Positions 1-7,795 of a DNA stretch of 64,000 nt are shown piece by piece; the first letter of the stretch is position 1; each line of letters begins with the position of its first letter. The translations under genes and the position numbers were made by a program. The stretch lies in assembly GCF_005160265.1 (NCBI RefSeq), contig NZ_CP039865.1, positions 4,627,001 to 4,691,000 on the forward strand, read 5' to 3'. Below the pieces are notes generated by a model. The model did not search any database. It had not been told where the DNA came from and saw only the letters and a list, made by a program, of their open reading frames with translations. The stretch comes from Phreatobacter aquaticus. Lineage in GTDB: Bacteria > Pseudomonadota > Alphaproteobacteria > Rhizobiales > Phreatobacteraceae.

Positions 1-21
1 CGTTGAAGGGGCTCTGAGCGA

Positions 22-870
22 TCAGAGACCGAGCATGGCCTTGATCGTCAGCATGTCGCGCCAGGCCTGCCGCTTGGCGAGTGGGCTGCGCAGCAGATAG
101 GCCGGATGCAGGATCGGCAATGCCGGGATAGTCCTGCCACCGGTGTCGTAGTCGACCGCCCGTCCCCTCGCCCGCATGATTCCCTTGATGCCCAGCAGCG
201 TCTCGGTCGACGGCGCACCGACGCAGACCAGCAGGTCGGGGGCCTTCAGCTCGATCTGGCGCCGGATGAACGGCTCGCAGATGGCGATCTCCTGCGGCGT
301 CGGCGTGCGGTTGCCCGGTGGCCGCCAGGGAATGATGTTGGCGATATAGGCATTGGTCTGCCGATTGAGGCCGACCGCCGCCATCATCCGGTCGAGCAGC
401 TGGCCGGACCGCCCGACGAAGGGCTTGCCCTCCATGTCCTCCTCGCGTCCCGGCGCCTCGCCGACGAACATGATGCGCGCATCGCGGGCACCATCCTCGA
501 ACACCGTGCGGGACGCGGTGGTCTTCAGCGCACAGCCGTCGAAGGTTTCCAGTAGCGCCTTCAACTGATCAAGATCGACTGCGGACAGGGCCAGCTCGCG
601 GGCAGCCGACACGGCGGCTTCCGGCGCTGGCGGCGAGCCAACGGCGCTGACCGGGTTTGGCCGCGCTGGGACAGCTGGCCGGCCAGGCTCCGGCCGCTCG
701 GCAAGACGGTCGGACACCCGCTCGGCAACCGCGGCACTGCGCTGGGCCGCATCGGCGCGAGCCTCGGCAAAGCGATCGATCGCCTCCTCGGACAGCGGCA
801 CGTCGACGCCGGCATCGCGGTAGAAGACGAGAAGCGCCTCGACGGCTTCGGGGGTGAGCGTTGCGACCAT
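22..870 (-). CDS. Uracil-DNA glycosylase, family 4 (UdgA-like)
   Basis: Removes uracil from DNA at the start of base-excision repair. The 282-residue protein has the family 4 active-site motif GEAPGREED (about residues 138-145) and the C-terminal HPAYLLRSP motif (about 255-263). The first ~95 residues are a variable Ala/Pro-rich extension. Family 4 enzymes usually bind a 4Fe-4S cluster with four cysteines. Here I see C113, C198 and C216, but the partner expected three residues from C113 in a CxxC pair is absent (DGCALK). Cluster coordination may therefore differ, as seems common in alphaproteobacterial members. It starts ATG at 870, about 90 bases downstream of the peptidase gene on the same strand, with a terminator-like hairpin between them. 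Family assignment is firm; the cluster status is inference. Confidence 0.93.
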   Translation of the reverse strand: MVATLTPEAVEALLVFYRDAGVDVPLSEEAIDRFAEARADAAQRSAAVAERVSDRLAERPEPGRPAVPARPNPVSAVGSPPAPEAAVSAARELALSAVDLDQLKALLETFDGCALKTTASRTVFEDGARDARIMFVGEAPGREEDMEGKPFVGRSGQLLDRMMAAVGLNRQTNAYIANIIPWRPPGNRTPTPQEIAICEPFIRRQIELKAPDLLVCVGAPSTETLLGIKGIMRARGRAVDYDTGGRTIPALPILHPAYLLRSPLAKRQAWRDMLTIKAMLGL

Positions 871-889
871 CAGGCCACCATAACGGAAA

Positions 890-917
890 GGCCGGGACGC
901 TGCGACTCGTCCCGGCC
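890..917 (-). terminator. Hairpin terminator between the cysteine peptidase and the uracil-DNA glycosylase
   Basis: A perfect 10-bp stem (890-899 with 908-917, GGCCGGGACG/CGTCCCGGCC) with an 8-base loop. Read on the minus strand it is followed by TTTCCGTTA. It lies about 45 bases after the peptidase stop codon and just before the glycosylase start, so it probably separates the two transcripts. The U-tract is short. Confidence 0.6.
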
Positions 918-961
918 TGCTCTCGACCCCCTGCGACCAAGCGGGGGAGAGGATTGGATGT

Positions 962-1591
962 TCAGCGGCGCGGCATGGCGGCGAGCGCCGGGCCCGGTGT
1001 GCGGCCGCCGTCGAGCAGGACCCACTGGTTGGGATCCGTTGCCGCCTGGCGCTTGATGAAGCGGTAGCCCGTCTCGTGCCAGAGCTTCACCTCGTTGGAG
1101 AAGTTGTCGAGCACATAGTCGCCGCGATCGGTGACGACGGTCAGGATGGCGTGGCCATCGCCGTTCAGGTCGCGCACCACGGTGATCAGCAGCGATTCCC
1201 GGGGAAAACCGAGGGCGATCAGCCGGCGCTTCTTCTCCAGCACCAGATCCTCGCAGTCGCCCTTCCCGTCGACGGGATAGGTCCAGTATTCCTCGACGCC
1301 GAAATGGTCCTGGTCGGACACCTGCTCGACTTCGCGGTTGACCTGGAGATTGACGCGGGCGAGCTGGCCAAACGCAGCCGACGACAAGGTCGTCTCACGC
1401 GCCGCCGGCGAGCGCAGCCGGCAATCGGCAGCATTTTCCGCGCAGAACTGCACCCAGCCGATCGGCGGGCTGGTGGAGGCACCGGCAACCAGCGAGGCAT
1501 TGCGCCGCTGCGGCTGAGCGTCAGCCGCACCGATGCCAGCGACCGATGCCGCGAAAGCGAAAACGTAAAACCAGGACGCAAAGCGACGCAT
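962..1591 (-). CDS. Bacterial transglutaminase-like cysteine peptidase (BTLCP, LapG-like), secreted
   Basis: A 209-residue periplasmic protein with a clear N-terminal signal peptide (cleavage near GAADAQ). The Cys-His-Asp triad of the BTLCP/peptidase C93 family is visible: GDCEDLVLEKKR carries the nucleophile Cys, GDGHAILTV the His and DYVLDN the Asp. The family member LapG releases a large surface adhesin in Pseudomonas under c-di-GMP control. No LapD- or LapA-like gene is seen nearby, so the substrate here is unknown. The upstream region carries two perfect TTAA-N7-TTAA boxes 50-64 and 87-101 bases before the start, suggesting cell-cycle control by CtrA. It is divergent from the ETF-QO gene. 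Family assignment is solid; the link to adhesion is inference. Confidence 0.88.
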   Translation of the reverse strand: MRRFASWFYVFAFAASVAGIGAADAQPQRRNASLVAGASTSPPIGWVQFCAENAADCRLRSPAARETTLSSAAFGQLARVNLQVNREVEQVSDQDHFGVEEYWTYPVDGKGDCEDLVLEKKRRLIALGFPRESLLITVVRDLNGDGHAILTVVTDRGDYVLDNFSNEVKLWHETGYRFIKRQAATDPNQWVLLDGGRTPGPALAAMPRR

Positions 1592-1640
1592 GGGTGAAAA
1601 CCCCTGAACCCGACGATGACTGCCCTGCGACCCGGGGCCA

Positions 1641-1655
1641 TTAATCTCCTGTTAA
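1641..1655. promoter_or_regulatory. CtrA-type box 1
   Basis: TTAATCTCCTGTTAA matches the CtrA consensus TTAA-N7-TTAA exactly. It is centred about 57 bases upstream of the cysteine peptidase start at 1591. A second perfect copy lies 22 bases further upstream. CtrA is the alphaproteobacterial cell-cycle response regulator; binding is predicted, not shown. Confidence 0.6.
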
Positions 1656-1677
1656 TCTTTCGGCTTCAAGCGCCGCG

Positions 1678-1692
1678 TTAAGATATCGTTAA
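1678..1692. promoter_or_regulatory. CtrA-type box 2
   Basis: TTAAGATATCGTTAA is a second exact TTAA-N7-TTAA match, in tandem with box 1 in the region between the divergent peptidase (start 1591) and ETF-QO (start 1845) genes. Two perfect copies within about 50 bases of GC-rich DNA are unlikely by chance. Which of the two genes is controlled is not certain; the peptidase is closer. Confidence 0.6.
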
Positions 1693-1734
1693 CGTCTCTT
1701 ACCAAAGGGTTAATTTGACCCCTCGGTTTTGCGT

Positions 1735-1758
1735 GAACCTCGGTCCAAGCGACGCGTT
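1735..1758 (+). promoter_or_regulatory. Possible ECF-type promoter upstream of ETF-QO
   Basis: TGAACC followed after 15 bases by CGTTG. This resembles the EcfG general-stress consensus GGAAC-N16/17-CGTT, with T for the first G and a spacer of 16 counted from GAAC. It lies about 85 bases upstream of the chosen ATG at 1845. One mismatch makes this a weak candidate. Confidence 0.3.
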
Positions 1759-1844
1759 GTCATGACGGCTCCAGCGTGCTTTAGAAGCCTGCAAAGGTAG
1801 GCGAAGCGCGCGTGGATGCGGGCGCGGGCGCGAGAGGGACTGGC

Positions 1845-3521
1845 ATGGCTGACCATCAGGAACTGCCCGAGCGCGAGGGCATGGACTATGACGTGGTGAT
1901 CGTCGGCGGCGGCCCGGCGGGCCTGTCGGCGGCCATCCGGCTGAAGCAGATCAATGCCGAACTGACCGTCGTCGTCGTCGAGAAGGGCTCCGAGGTCGGC
2001 GCCCACATTCTCTCCGGCGCGGTGATCGATCCCTCGGGCCTCGACAAGCTCTTGCCGGAATGGCGCACCGACCCGGACCGGCCGCTGAAGGTCGAGGTCA
2101 CCGACGACCGGTTCTATTTCCTTGGCCCCGCCGGCGGCATGCGCCTGCCGAACATGGCCATGCCGAAACTGATGAACAACCACGGCAATTTCATCGGCTC
2201 GCTCGGCAATGTCACCAAGTGGCTGGCGGCCCAGGCCGAGGCGCTCGGCGTCGAGATCTATCCGGGCTTTGCCGCGTCCGAAGTCCTGTTCAACGACAAG
2301 GGCGAGGTCATCGGCATCGCCACCGGCGACATGGGCGTTGCCCGTGACGGCACGATCACCGACCGGTTCACGCGCGGCATGGAGCTTCGCGGCAAATACA
2401 CCCTGTTCGCCGAAGGCGCGCGCGGCCACCTGAGCAAGCAGCTCATCGCGCGCTTCAAGCTCGACGAGGGCAAGGAGCCGGCGAAGTTCGGCATCGGCCT
2501 GAAGGAGATCTGGCAGGTCGCGCCGGAGAACCACAAGCCGGGCCTCGTCCAGCACTCGTTCGGCTGGCCGCTCGACATGAAGACCGGCGGCGGCTCGTTC
2601 CTCTATCACGCCGACGATGGCCTGGTTTACGTCGGCTTCGTTGTCCACCTGAACTACGAGAACCCGACGCTCTCGCCCTTCGACGAGTTCCAGCGGTTCA
2701 AGCAGCACCCGTTCATCCGCCCGACGCTGGAAGGCGGCAAGCGGCTGAGCTATGGCGCCCGCGCCATCACCGAAGGCGGCTGGCAGTCCGTGCCGAAGCT
2801 CACCTTCCCCGGCGGCGCGCTGATCGGCTGCGCGGCTGGCTTCGTCAACGTGCCGCGCATCAAGGGCTCCCACAATGCGGTGCTCTCCGGCATGCTGGCG
2901 GCAGAAAAGCTCGCCGAGGCGCTGGACGACGGCCGCGCCCATGATGAGCCGCTGGCCTACGAGCTCGCCTGGCGTTCCAGCGCCATCGGTCAGGACCTCT
3001 ACAAGGTGCGCAACGTCAAGCCGCTCTGGTCGAAGCTCGGCACGATCGGCGGTGTCATGCTGGGCGGCATCGACATGTGGACCAACGAGCTGTTCGGCTT
3101 CTCGTTCTTCGGCACGCTGAAGCACGGCAAGCCGGATTCAGCCACGCTGAAGCCGATCGCCGACGTGAAGCCGATTGTCTATCCCAAGCCCGACGGCGTC
3201 ATTTCCTTCGACAAGCTGTCGAGCGTCTTCGTCTCGAACACCAATCACGAGGAGGATCAGCCGATCCACCTCACGCTCAAGGACCCCTCGGTCCCGATCG
3301 CCAAGAACCTGCCGCTCTATGGCGAACCGGCCAGGCTCTATTGCCCGGCTGGCGTCTACGAGGTGGTCTATGCCGATGCGGTTGCGAAGACAGACCCGAA
3401 ATTCGTGATCAACGCGCAGAACTGCGTCCACTGCAAAACCTGCGACATCAAGGACCCCGCCCAGAACATCAATTGGGTGACGCCGGAAGGCGGCGGCGGC
3501 CCGAATTATCCGGGGATGTGA
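1845..3521 (+). CDS. Electron transfer flavoprotein-ubiquinone oxidoreductase
   Basis: ETF-QO passes electrons from reduced electron transfer flavoprotein (fed by acyl-CoA and other dehydrogenases) to ubiquinone at the inner membrane. The 558-residue protein begins with an FAD-binding GGGPAGLSAA motif (about residues 21-30) and ends with the 4Fe-4S ligands: LYCPAG and then NCVHCKTCDIKDP about 30 residues from the C-terminus. A GTG at 1812 would add 11 residues. I prefer the ATG at 1845 because GAGAGGGA lies just upstream and MADHQELPEREG fits the family start. Length and both cofactor motifs are complete. No etfAB genes are in the window. A strong intrinsic terminator follows. Confidence 0.96.
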   Translation: MADHQELPEREGMDYDVVIVGGGPAGLSAAIRLKQINAELTVVVVEKGSEVGAHILSGAVIDPSGLDKLLPEWRTDPDRPLKVEVTDDRFYFLGPAGGMRLPNMAMPKLMNNHGNFIGSLGNVTKWLAAQAEALGVEIYPGFAASEVLFNDKGEVIGIATGDMGVARDGTITDRFTRGMELRGKYTLFAEGARGHLSKQLIARFKLDEGKEPAKFGIGLKEIWQVAPENHKPGLVQHSFGWPLDMKTGGGSFLYHADDGLVYVGFVVHLNYENPTLSPFDEFQRFKQHPFIRPTLEGGKRLSYGARAITEGGWQSVPKLTFPGGALIGCAAGFVNVPRIKGSHNAVLSGMLAAEKLAEALDDGRAHDEPLAYELAWRSSAIGQDLYKVRNVKPLWSKLGTIGGVMLGGIDMWTNELFGFSFFGTLKHGKPDSATLKPIADVKPIVYPKPDGVISFDKLSSVFVSNTNHEEDQPIHLTLKDPSVPIAKNLPLYGEPARLYCPAGVYEVVYADAVAKTDPKFVINAQNCVHCKTCDIKDPAQNINWVTPEGGGGPNYPGM

Positions 3522-3530
3522 ACGGTCATA

Positions 3531-3557
3531 AAAAAGGGCGCCTCGGGCGCCCTTTTT
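3531..3557 (+). terminator. Intrinsic terminator after ETF-QO
   Basis: A perfect 12-bp stem (3531-3542 with 3546-3557, AAAAAGGGCGCC and its complement) with a TCG loop, running into TTTTTCTT. It lies 9 bases after the ETF-QO stop and just before the convergent GFA gene. The A-run on the other side means it could also terminate minus-strand transcription. Confidence 0.9.
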
Positions 3558-3573
3558 CTTGCTCAATTCAACC

Positions 3574-3984
3574 TCACCGCGGCGGTGGGAACTTCTCGAA
3601 GGCCGGCACCCCCTCGGGGAACTGGTGAAACGGCTGCGCCTCCGACGTGTAGAACACGACCTGCGGGCCGCCGAACACGGACGGGTCGTCGAGCCCGCCA
3701 ACCTTCAGGATCACTGCATTGGGGCGGCGCGGACTGCGGGTGGCCAGATGCGTTCCGCAGGTGGCGCAGAACTCGCGGGTCACCGGATTTTCGAGATCGG
3801 GACGGCTGAACTGAGCAGGTTCGCCCTTCACATAGCGATAGCCCTCGACCGGCACGGCCATGAAATAGTTTTCCGCGCCGCCGGCGATCTTCTGGCATTC
3901 GCGGCAATGGCATTGGCCGCGAAACATGGGTTCGCCTTCGACCTCGTAGCGTAGCGCACCGCAATAGCATCCGCCCGTCAGCAT
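3574..3984 (-). CDS. GFA family (DUF636/CENP-V domain) zinc protein
   Basis: A 136-residue protein of the glutathione-dependent formaldehyde-activating family. Zinc ligands typical of the fold are visible: GGCYCG near the start, CHCREC at about residues 25-30, and CATC at about 73-76, followed by the usual GTHL. Family members are mostly uncharacterised and formaldehyde activation should not be assumed. A longer reading frame exists upstream, but ATG at 3984 is preferred because GGAGGGAGAG precedes it and the protein then starts exactly at the domain. It is convergent with ETF-QO across the shared terminator. Domain call is firm; the reaction is unknown. Confidence 0.9.
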   Translation of the reverse strand: MLTGGCYCGALRYEVEGEPMFRGQCHCRECQKIAGGAENYFMAVPVEGYRYVKGEPAQFSRPDLENPVTREFCATCGTHLATRSPRRPNAVILKVGGLDDPSVFGGPQVVFYTSEAQPFHQFPEGVPAFEKFPPPR

Positions 3985-4093
3985 GACCGCTCTCCCTCCG
4001 CATCGGGCCGCGAGGCTAGAGCGGGTCGGATCGCGTGGCGAGAGGCCCTGACCGAAAGGCAGAGATCCGGTGGGGAACTGGCGGTGAAGGCGT

Positions 4094-4477
4094 CTAGCGC
4101 CCCACCCGGTGCAGCACGGCGGTGTGGCCGTTGCGGCAGGACGTCTTGATCCGGTCGCGCGTCTCCAGCGTGACGGTGCAGCGCGTATCGGAGGTCGTGC
4201 GCCCATCGGCGCAGATGCCCTGGAAGCGGATATTGGCCGTGAGGCCATTCACCTGGCCGCCGCCGCGCGTGCCGCAACTGGACGCCGTGCGGGTGGTGAA
4301 CACCTCGCGCGCCTCGATCTGGTGGCCCGAGACGCGAATCTCCACCCCGGCCCGCCCGCCGGGCTGGCTTGCCCATTGGCCGGCGAAATCGGTGGAACGG
4401 CGCTCGGCTGCTCGCGGCTGCGCAAGCGCCGGTACGGTGGCGATCAGGAGGGTGGCGAGGGCGAGGCGGTACAGCAT
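4094..4477 (-). CDS. Small secreted protein of unknown function
   Basis: A 127-residue protein with a signal peptide (MLYRLALATLLIATVPALAQ). The mature part has four cysteines (about residues 68, 89, 100, 114), enough for two disulfides, and begins with DFAGQWASQPGG, a pattern seen in small periplasmic proteins with a lipocalin-like or beta-rich fold. I recognise no named family. The ATG at 4477 follows a GGAAGGA ribosome-binding site. It is divergent from osmC, sharing a region that carries an EcfG-like promoter facing the other way. It stands alone, 109 bases upstream of the GFA gene. Confidence 0.7.
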   Translation of the reverse strand: MLYRLALATLLIATVPALAQPRAAERRSTDFAGQWASQPGGRAGVEIRVSGHQIEAREVFTTRTASSCGTRGGGQVNGLTANIRFQGICADGRTTSDTRCTVTLETRDRIKTSCRNGHTAVLHRVGR

Positions 4478-4611
4478 GGCGCCATCCTTCCGGGGGAGTT
4501 GCGGCGAATCCGTGGCCTTCATCTTATCAAGCTTTGACCCATGCGCGCGACGCGCCTGCCGCCGCATACCTGCGTGTCGGGCAAAGTTCCGTCTCGCGGA
4601 TGTCGTCATGC

Positions 4612-4637
4612 GGAACCTATCTGTGTTGCCCGGCGTT
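4612..4637 (+). promoter_or_regulatory. EcfG-type general stress promoter of the OsmC gene
   Basis: GGAACC (4612-4617), 16 bases, then CGTT (4634-4637). This matches the alphaproteobacterial EcfG (PhyR-NepR-EcfG) consensus GGAAC-N16/17-CGTT exactly. It lies 30 bases upstream of the osmC ATG. Stress control fits the OsmC role. It is predicted from sequence only. Confidence 0.7.
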
Positions 4638-4666
4638 CCGCTGGAAGGCCTTGAAGGAGACCCCCG

Positions 4667-5089
4667 ATGATCCGCACCGCAAACGCCCTCTGGACCGGCA
4701 CCGGCCGCGACGGCAAGGGCCAGATCTCCACCCAGTCCGGCGTCCTTGACGGCTCGCCCTACGGCTTCAACACGCGCTTCGAGAACGAGAAGGGCACCAA
4801 TCCCGAGGAACTGATCGCGGCTGCCCATGCCGGCTGCTTCACCATGGCGCTCGCCTTCGCGCTGCAGGCCGCGGGCTTCACCGCCACCGAGCTGAAGACC
4901 GACTGCGCCATCACGCTCGACAAGGAAGGCTCCGGCTTCAAGGTGTCGAAATCGGCGCTCACGCTCACCGCCACCGTTCCGGGCATCGAGAAGGAGAAGT
5001 TCGGCGAGATCGCCGCCGGCGCCAAGGCCGGTTGCCCGATCTCCAAACTTCTGAATGCCGAAATCAGCCTCGACTGGACGCTCGCCTGA
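4667..5089 (+). CDS. osmC: OsmC family peroxiredoxin
   Basis: OsmC proteins are thiol peroxidases that reduce organic hydroperoxides. The 140-residue protein has the two catalytic cysteines of the family in their usual settings: C57 in AAHAGCFTMAL and C123 in AGCPISKLL. A third cysteine is at about residue 80. The AHAGCF motif and the length place it in the OsmC rather than the Ohr branch. The ATG at 4667 has a strong GAAGGAGA ribosome-binding site. An exact EcfG-type promoter sits immediately upstream, so general-stress induction is likely. Confidence 0.93.
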   Translation: MIRTANALWTGTGRDGKGQISTQSGVLDGSPYGFNTRFENEKGTNPEELIAAAHAGCFTMALAFALQAAGFTATELKTDCAITLDKEGSGFKVSKSALTLTATVPGIEKEKFGEIAAGAKAGCPISKLLNAEISLDWTLA

Positions 5090-5222
5090 CTGCACTTCGC
5101 GAACCCGAAGGGGCCGTGATGACAGCGGGTCAGATTATTCTGCAATAGAGGCGTTGCGTTGACCGGTCCCTTACGTTTGGTCAGATAGGGTGGCGGGATC
5201 GCAAACCGCCGCCCCGAGCGCC

Positions 5223-5966
5223 ATGGCCGACGATTTCGCCCTCGCCTACCGCAAGAACCGCACCTCCGGCACCGCCGCGCGCAGTTCGGGGGTCTCGCTG
5301 CCTTGGCCCATCCTGGCCCTCGTCGGCCTGGTGCTGGGTGCGCTTGGCGCGGCAGCCGCCGGCTTCTCGCCTCTCGGCCTCTTCAGCCTCGGCCAGCCAG
5401 CATCACGTGGCGCCGCCGTGGCCACATCGGCAGCCGAAGGCCCGCGCGTCATCTCCATGGTCCCGGGCGTCAAGGTCACCGCGACTGGCAGCGCCTTCGG
5501 ACCAAACCTGATGAGCAACCAGCAATTGCGCCAGGTCTATCTGCCGGTTGGACCGGTCCTTCTGCGGTTCGAGAGCAGCTTCATCGAGATCGACGGACCG
5601 AAGCTCTATCCGCCGCCGCTCGGCACGCAGCGCCAGGAGCGGCGCATCCTCGATCACGCGATGGTGCTCGGCAACATGCTGCGCCCGCTTGGCTATACGC
5701 CCTGCGACCTGCATCTCCGCTACGTCGCGGCCGCCAACATCAACCTGTTCATCGGCGGGTTCATGGCGCAACGCACCCCGATACAGACCGATGCTGCGCC
5801 CAACACCACCTTCTGGCAGCGGCCCGAGACAAGCAGCGTCCGGCGCGTTGTCCAGGAGCTCGCCGAGCGCGGAGCCATCGGCCTGGCCGATTTCGGCCGC
5901 GACACGTCGCCGGAAGTCAAAGGCCTGTTTCAGGGCATCCGGCAGGTCCAACCGGCCTGCGGCTGA
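5223..5966 (+). CDS. Single-pass membrane protein of unknown function
   Basis: A 247-residue protein with a short cytoplasmic N-terminus, one transmembrane segment (about residues 20-42, WPILALVGLVLGALGAAAAG) and a predicted periplasmic domain of about 200 residues. The domain contains a conserved-looking stretch LPVGPVLLRFESSFIEIDGPKL and ends close to a cysteine. I do not recognise a family. An in-frame GTG at 5190 could add 11 residues; neither start has a strong ribosome-binding site. It is followed within about 70 bases by a small membrane-protein gene and then glyQ. Confidence 0.7.
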   Translation: MADDFALAYRKNRTSGTAARSSGVSLPWPILALVGLVLGALGAAAAGFSPLGLFSLGQPASRGAAVATSAAEGPRVISMVPGVKVTATGSAFGPNLMSNQQLRQVYLPVGPVLLRFESSFIEIDGPKLYPPPLGTQRQERRILDHAMVLGNMLRPLGYTPCDLHLRYVAAANINLFIGGFMAQRTPIQTDAAPNTTFWQRPETSSVRRVVQELAERGAIGLADFGRDTSPEVKGLFQGIRQVQPACG

Positions 5967-6039
5967 CTGCCGCGCTTTCGCCGGATTTGGCGCCGCTTAT
6001 ATGATGGTCGTTATCGTGAAGGCGCCGATGGAGGATTCG

Positions 6040-6201
6040 ATGTCGCCCCTGCTGGTCGGAACTGTCATCGCCGTCGCGCTTGCGGCCTCCTATGCACTGC
6101 TGCGCCGGGCCGTGCTGCAGGCCCATCAGCCCGTGCGGGCTGAAATCCAGGTCCGCCGCCTGCGCCGCGATCCCGTCACCGGCGAATACCGCCCCATGTG
6201 A
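6040..6201 (+). CDS. Small membrane protein (53 aa)
   Basis: A 53-residue protein: one N-terminal transmembrane helix ([21 protein letters not shown]) followed by a strongly basic tail with [16 protein letters not shown] at the end. ATG at 6040 follows GGAGGA by four bases; upstream in-frame ATGs at 6001 and 6028 would give 66 or 57 residues. Its position between an unknown membrane protein and glyQ on the same strand, and a ribosome-binding site, support it as real. Function unknown. Confidence 0.6.
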   Translation: MSPLLVGTVIAVALAASYALLRRAVLQAHQPVRAEIQVRRLRRDPVTGEYRPM

Positions 6202-6286
6202 CGCCGCGGTCGCCGCATCCGCGGTTGACCCCTTCACGGCCTGTCCTTATTGCTCGGCGCGCCCTAACACCCAAGGCGCCCGTCCG

Positions 6287-7228
6287 ATGTTGCATACCGA
6301 CCTGCCGGCCCACATGCGGCCAGACCGCTCGTTCCAGGGCCTGATCCTGGCGCTCCAGACCTTCTGGGCCGACAAGGGCTGCGTCATTCTCCAGCCATAC
6401 GACATGGAAGTGGGCGCGGGCACGTTCCATCCCGGCACGACACTGCGCGCGCTGGGCCCCAAGCCCTGGAAGGCCGCCTATGTGCAGCCTTCCCGCCGCC
6501 CCAAGGATGGGCGCTACGGCGAGAACCCCAACCGCCTGCAGCACTATTACCAGTTCCAGGTGATCCTGAAGCCGAACCCGCCCAATCTGCAGGAGCTCTA
6601 TCTCGGCTCGCTGGAGGCCATCGGCCTCGACCAGAAGGTCCACGACGTGCGCTTCGTCGAGGATGACTGGGAAAGCCCGACGCTAGGCGCCTGGGGCCTT
6701 GGCTGGGAATGCTGGTGCGACGGCATGGAAGTCTCGCAGTTCACCTACTTCCAGCAGGTGGCGGGTTTCGAATGCGCGCCGGTCGCCGGCGAACTGACCT
6801 ATGGCCTGGAGCGCCTCGCCTGCTACCTGCAGGGCGTCGACAGCATCATGGAACTGAACTTCAACGGACGCGAGGGCGCCGAGAAGGTGACCTATCGCGA
6901 TGTGTTCCTGCAGGCCGAGCAGGAATATTCGCGGCACAATTTCGAACATGCCGACACCGCCATGCTGTTTGAGCAGTTCAAGATGGCCGAGGGCGCATGC
7001 CGGAAATATCTGGCGGCCGGTGCACCGGCGAATGATGGCGGACGTCATCTCATGGTGCTGCCGGCCTATGACCAGTGCATCAAGGCCAGCCACACATTCA
7101 ACCTGCTCGATGCCCGCGGCGTCATCTCGGTCACCGAGCGGCAGAGCTACATCCTCCGGGTGCGCGAGCTGGCCAAGGCCTGCGGCGCCGCCTGGCTGCA
7201 GACCGAAGCTGGAGGCGCTGCCGCATGA
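6287..7228 (+). CDS. glyQ: Glycyl-tRNA synthetase alpha subunit
   Basis: The alpha subunit of the heterotetrameric bacterial glycyl-tRNA synthetase holds the class II catalytic core that charges tRNA-Gly. The 313-residue protein is full length and contains the hallmark [19 protein letters not shown], the ARPSRR-like motif 2 region [19 protein letters not shown], and the [11 protein letters not shown] motif 3. ATG at 6287 is used; an in-frame Met ten residues on is the start in many relatives. Its stop overlaps the start of the next gene by ATGA, so translation of the pair is coupled. The beta subunit gene glyS follows after that small gene. Confidence 0.98.
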   Translation: MLHTDLPAHMRPDRSFQGLILALQTFWADKGCVILQPYDMEVGAGTFHPGTTLRALGPKPWKAAYVQPSRRPKDGRYGENPNRLQHYYQFQVILKPNPPNLQELYLGSLEAIGLDQKVHDVRFVEDDWESPTLGAWGLGWECWCDGMEVSQFTYFQQVAGFECAPVAGELTYGLERLACYLQGVDSIMELNFNGREGAEKVTYRDVFLQAEQEYSRHNFEHADTAMLFEQFKMAEGACRKYLAAGAPANDGGRHLMVLPAYDQCIKASHTFNLLDARGVISVTERQSYILRVRELAKACGAAWLQTEAGGAAA

Positions 7229-7701
7229 CCCTTACCCGTCGCACCCTTGCCGCTGCGTTGTTTCTCGCCGCCGCACCCGCCATGGCCCAGCAGGCCGCCG
7301 GCCCCGATCCGGTCGCAGCGCTGCGCGCTTTCTACGCCAAGCCGGAACGTGCTCCGGCGGAGCCGTTCATGTCGCAGCGCCTGCGGCGTCTCTACGAAGC
7401 GCAGAAGCGCCGCAGCGCCACGGCAGAGGGACCCTTGTCCGGTCTGGACTTCGGCTTCGACTGCGGTTGTCAGGACCATGACGATAACTACCGGACCCGG
7501 AACCGCTACCGCCTCGTCTCCCGCGACGAGCGGAAAGCGAAGGTGACCGTCACCGTGAAGCTCTTTGCGGACCAACCGGAGACCCAGGACATCACCTTCG
7601 ACCTCGCGCTGCAGAACGGCCGCTGGTTGATCGACGACGTCTCGGGGGCAAGCGGCGACATCTCCTGGGTCCTGTCGCGCCTGCTGCAGATGCGAGGCTG
7701 A
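7225..7701 (+). CDS. Small secreted protein between glyQ and glyS (DUF3828-like)
   Basis: A 158-residue exported protein: signal peptide ([22 protein letters not shown]), then [12 protein letters not shown], an acidic [12 protein letters not shown] stretch, and beta-rich segments ending in the NGRWLIDDV motif common to DUF3828 and NTF2-like periplasmic proteins. Assignment to DUF3828 is tentative. The ATG overlaps the glyQ stop (ATGA), and glyS starts 94 bases downstream, so it lies inside the glycyl-tRNA synthetase operon. No functional link to aminoacylation is evident. Confidence 0.8.
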   Translation: MTLTRRTLAAALFLAAAPAMAQQAAGPDPVAALRAFYAKPERAPAEPFMSQRLRRLYEAQKRRSATAEGPLSGLDFGFDCGCQDHDDNYRTRNRYRLVSRDERKAKVTVTVKLFADQPETQDITFDLALQNGRWLIDDVSGASGDISWVLSRLLQMRG

Positions 7702-7795
7702 AGGCGACGATCGCGGCGCCGGTGCCGCACTGAAATCCCGGGCCGCCCAGCGGCCTACCCGCCCTCGTAAGGGGCTGGCGAAGAGACCAAAACCC

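Noticed and set aside
4520-4560. TTTGACCCATG resembling the shared -10-like box
   Set aside because: No GAACC lies 16 bases upstream on the same strand, so it lacks the other half of the element.
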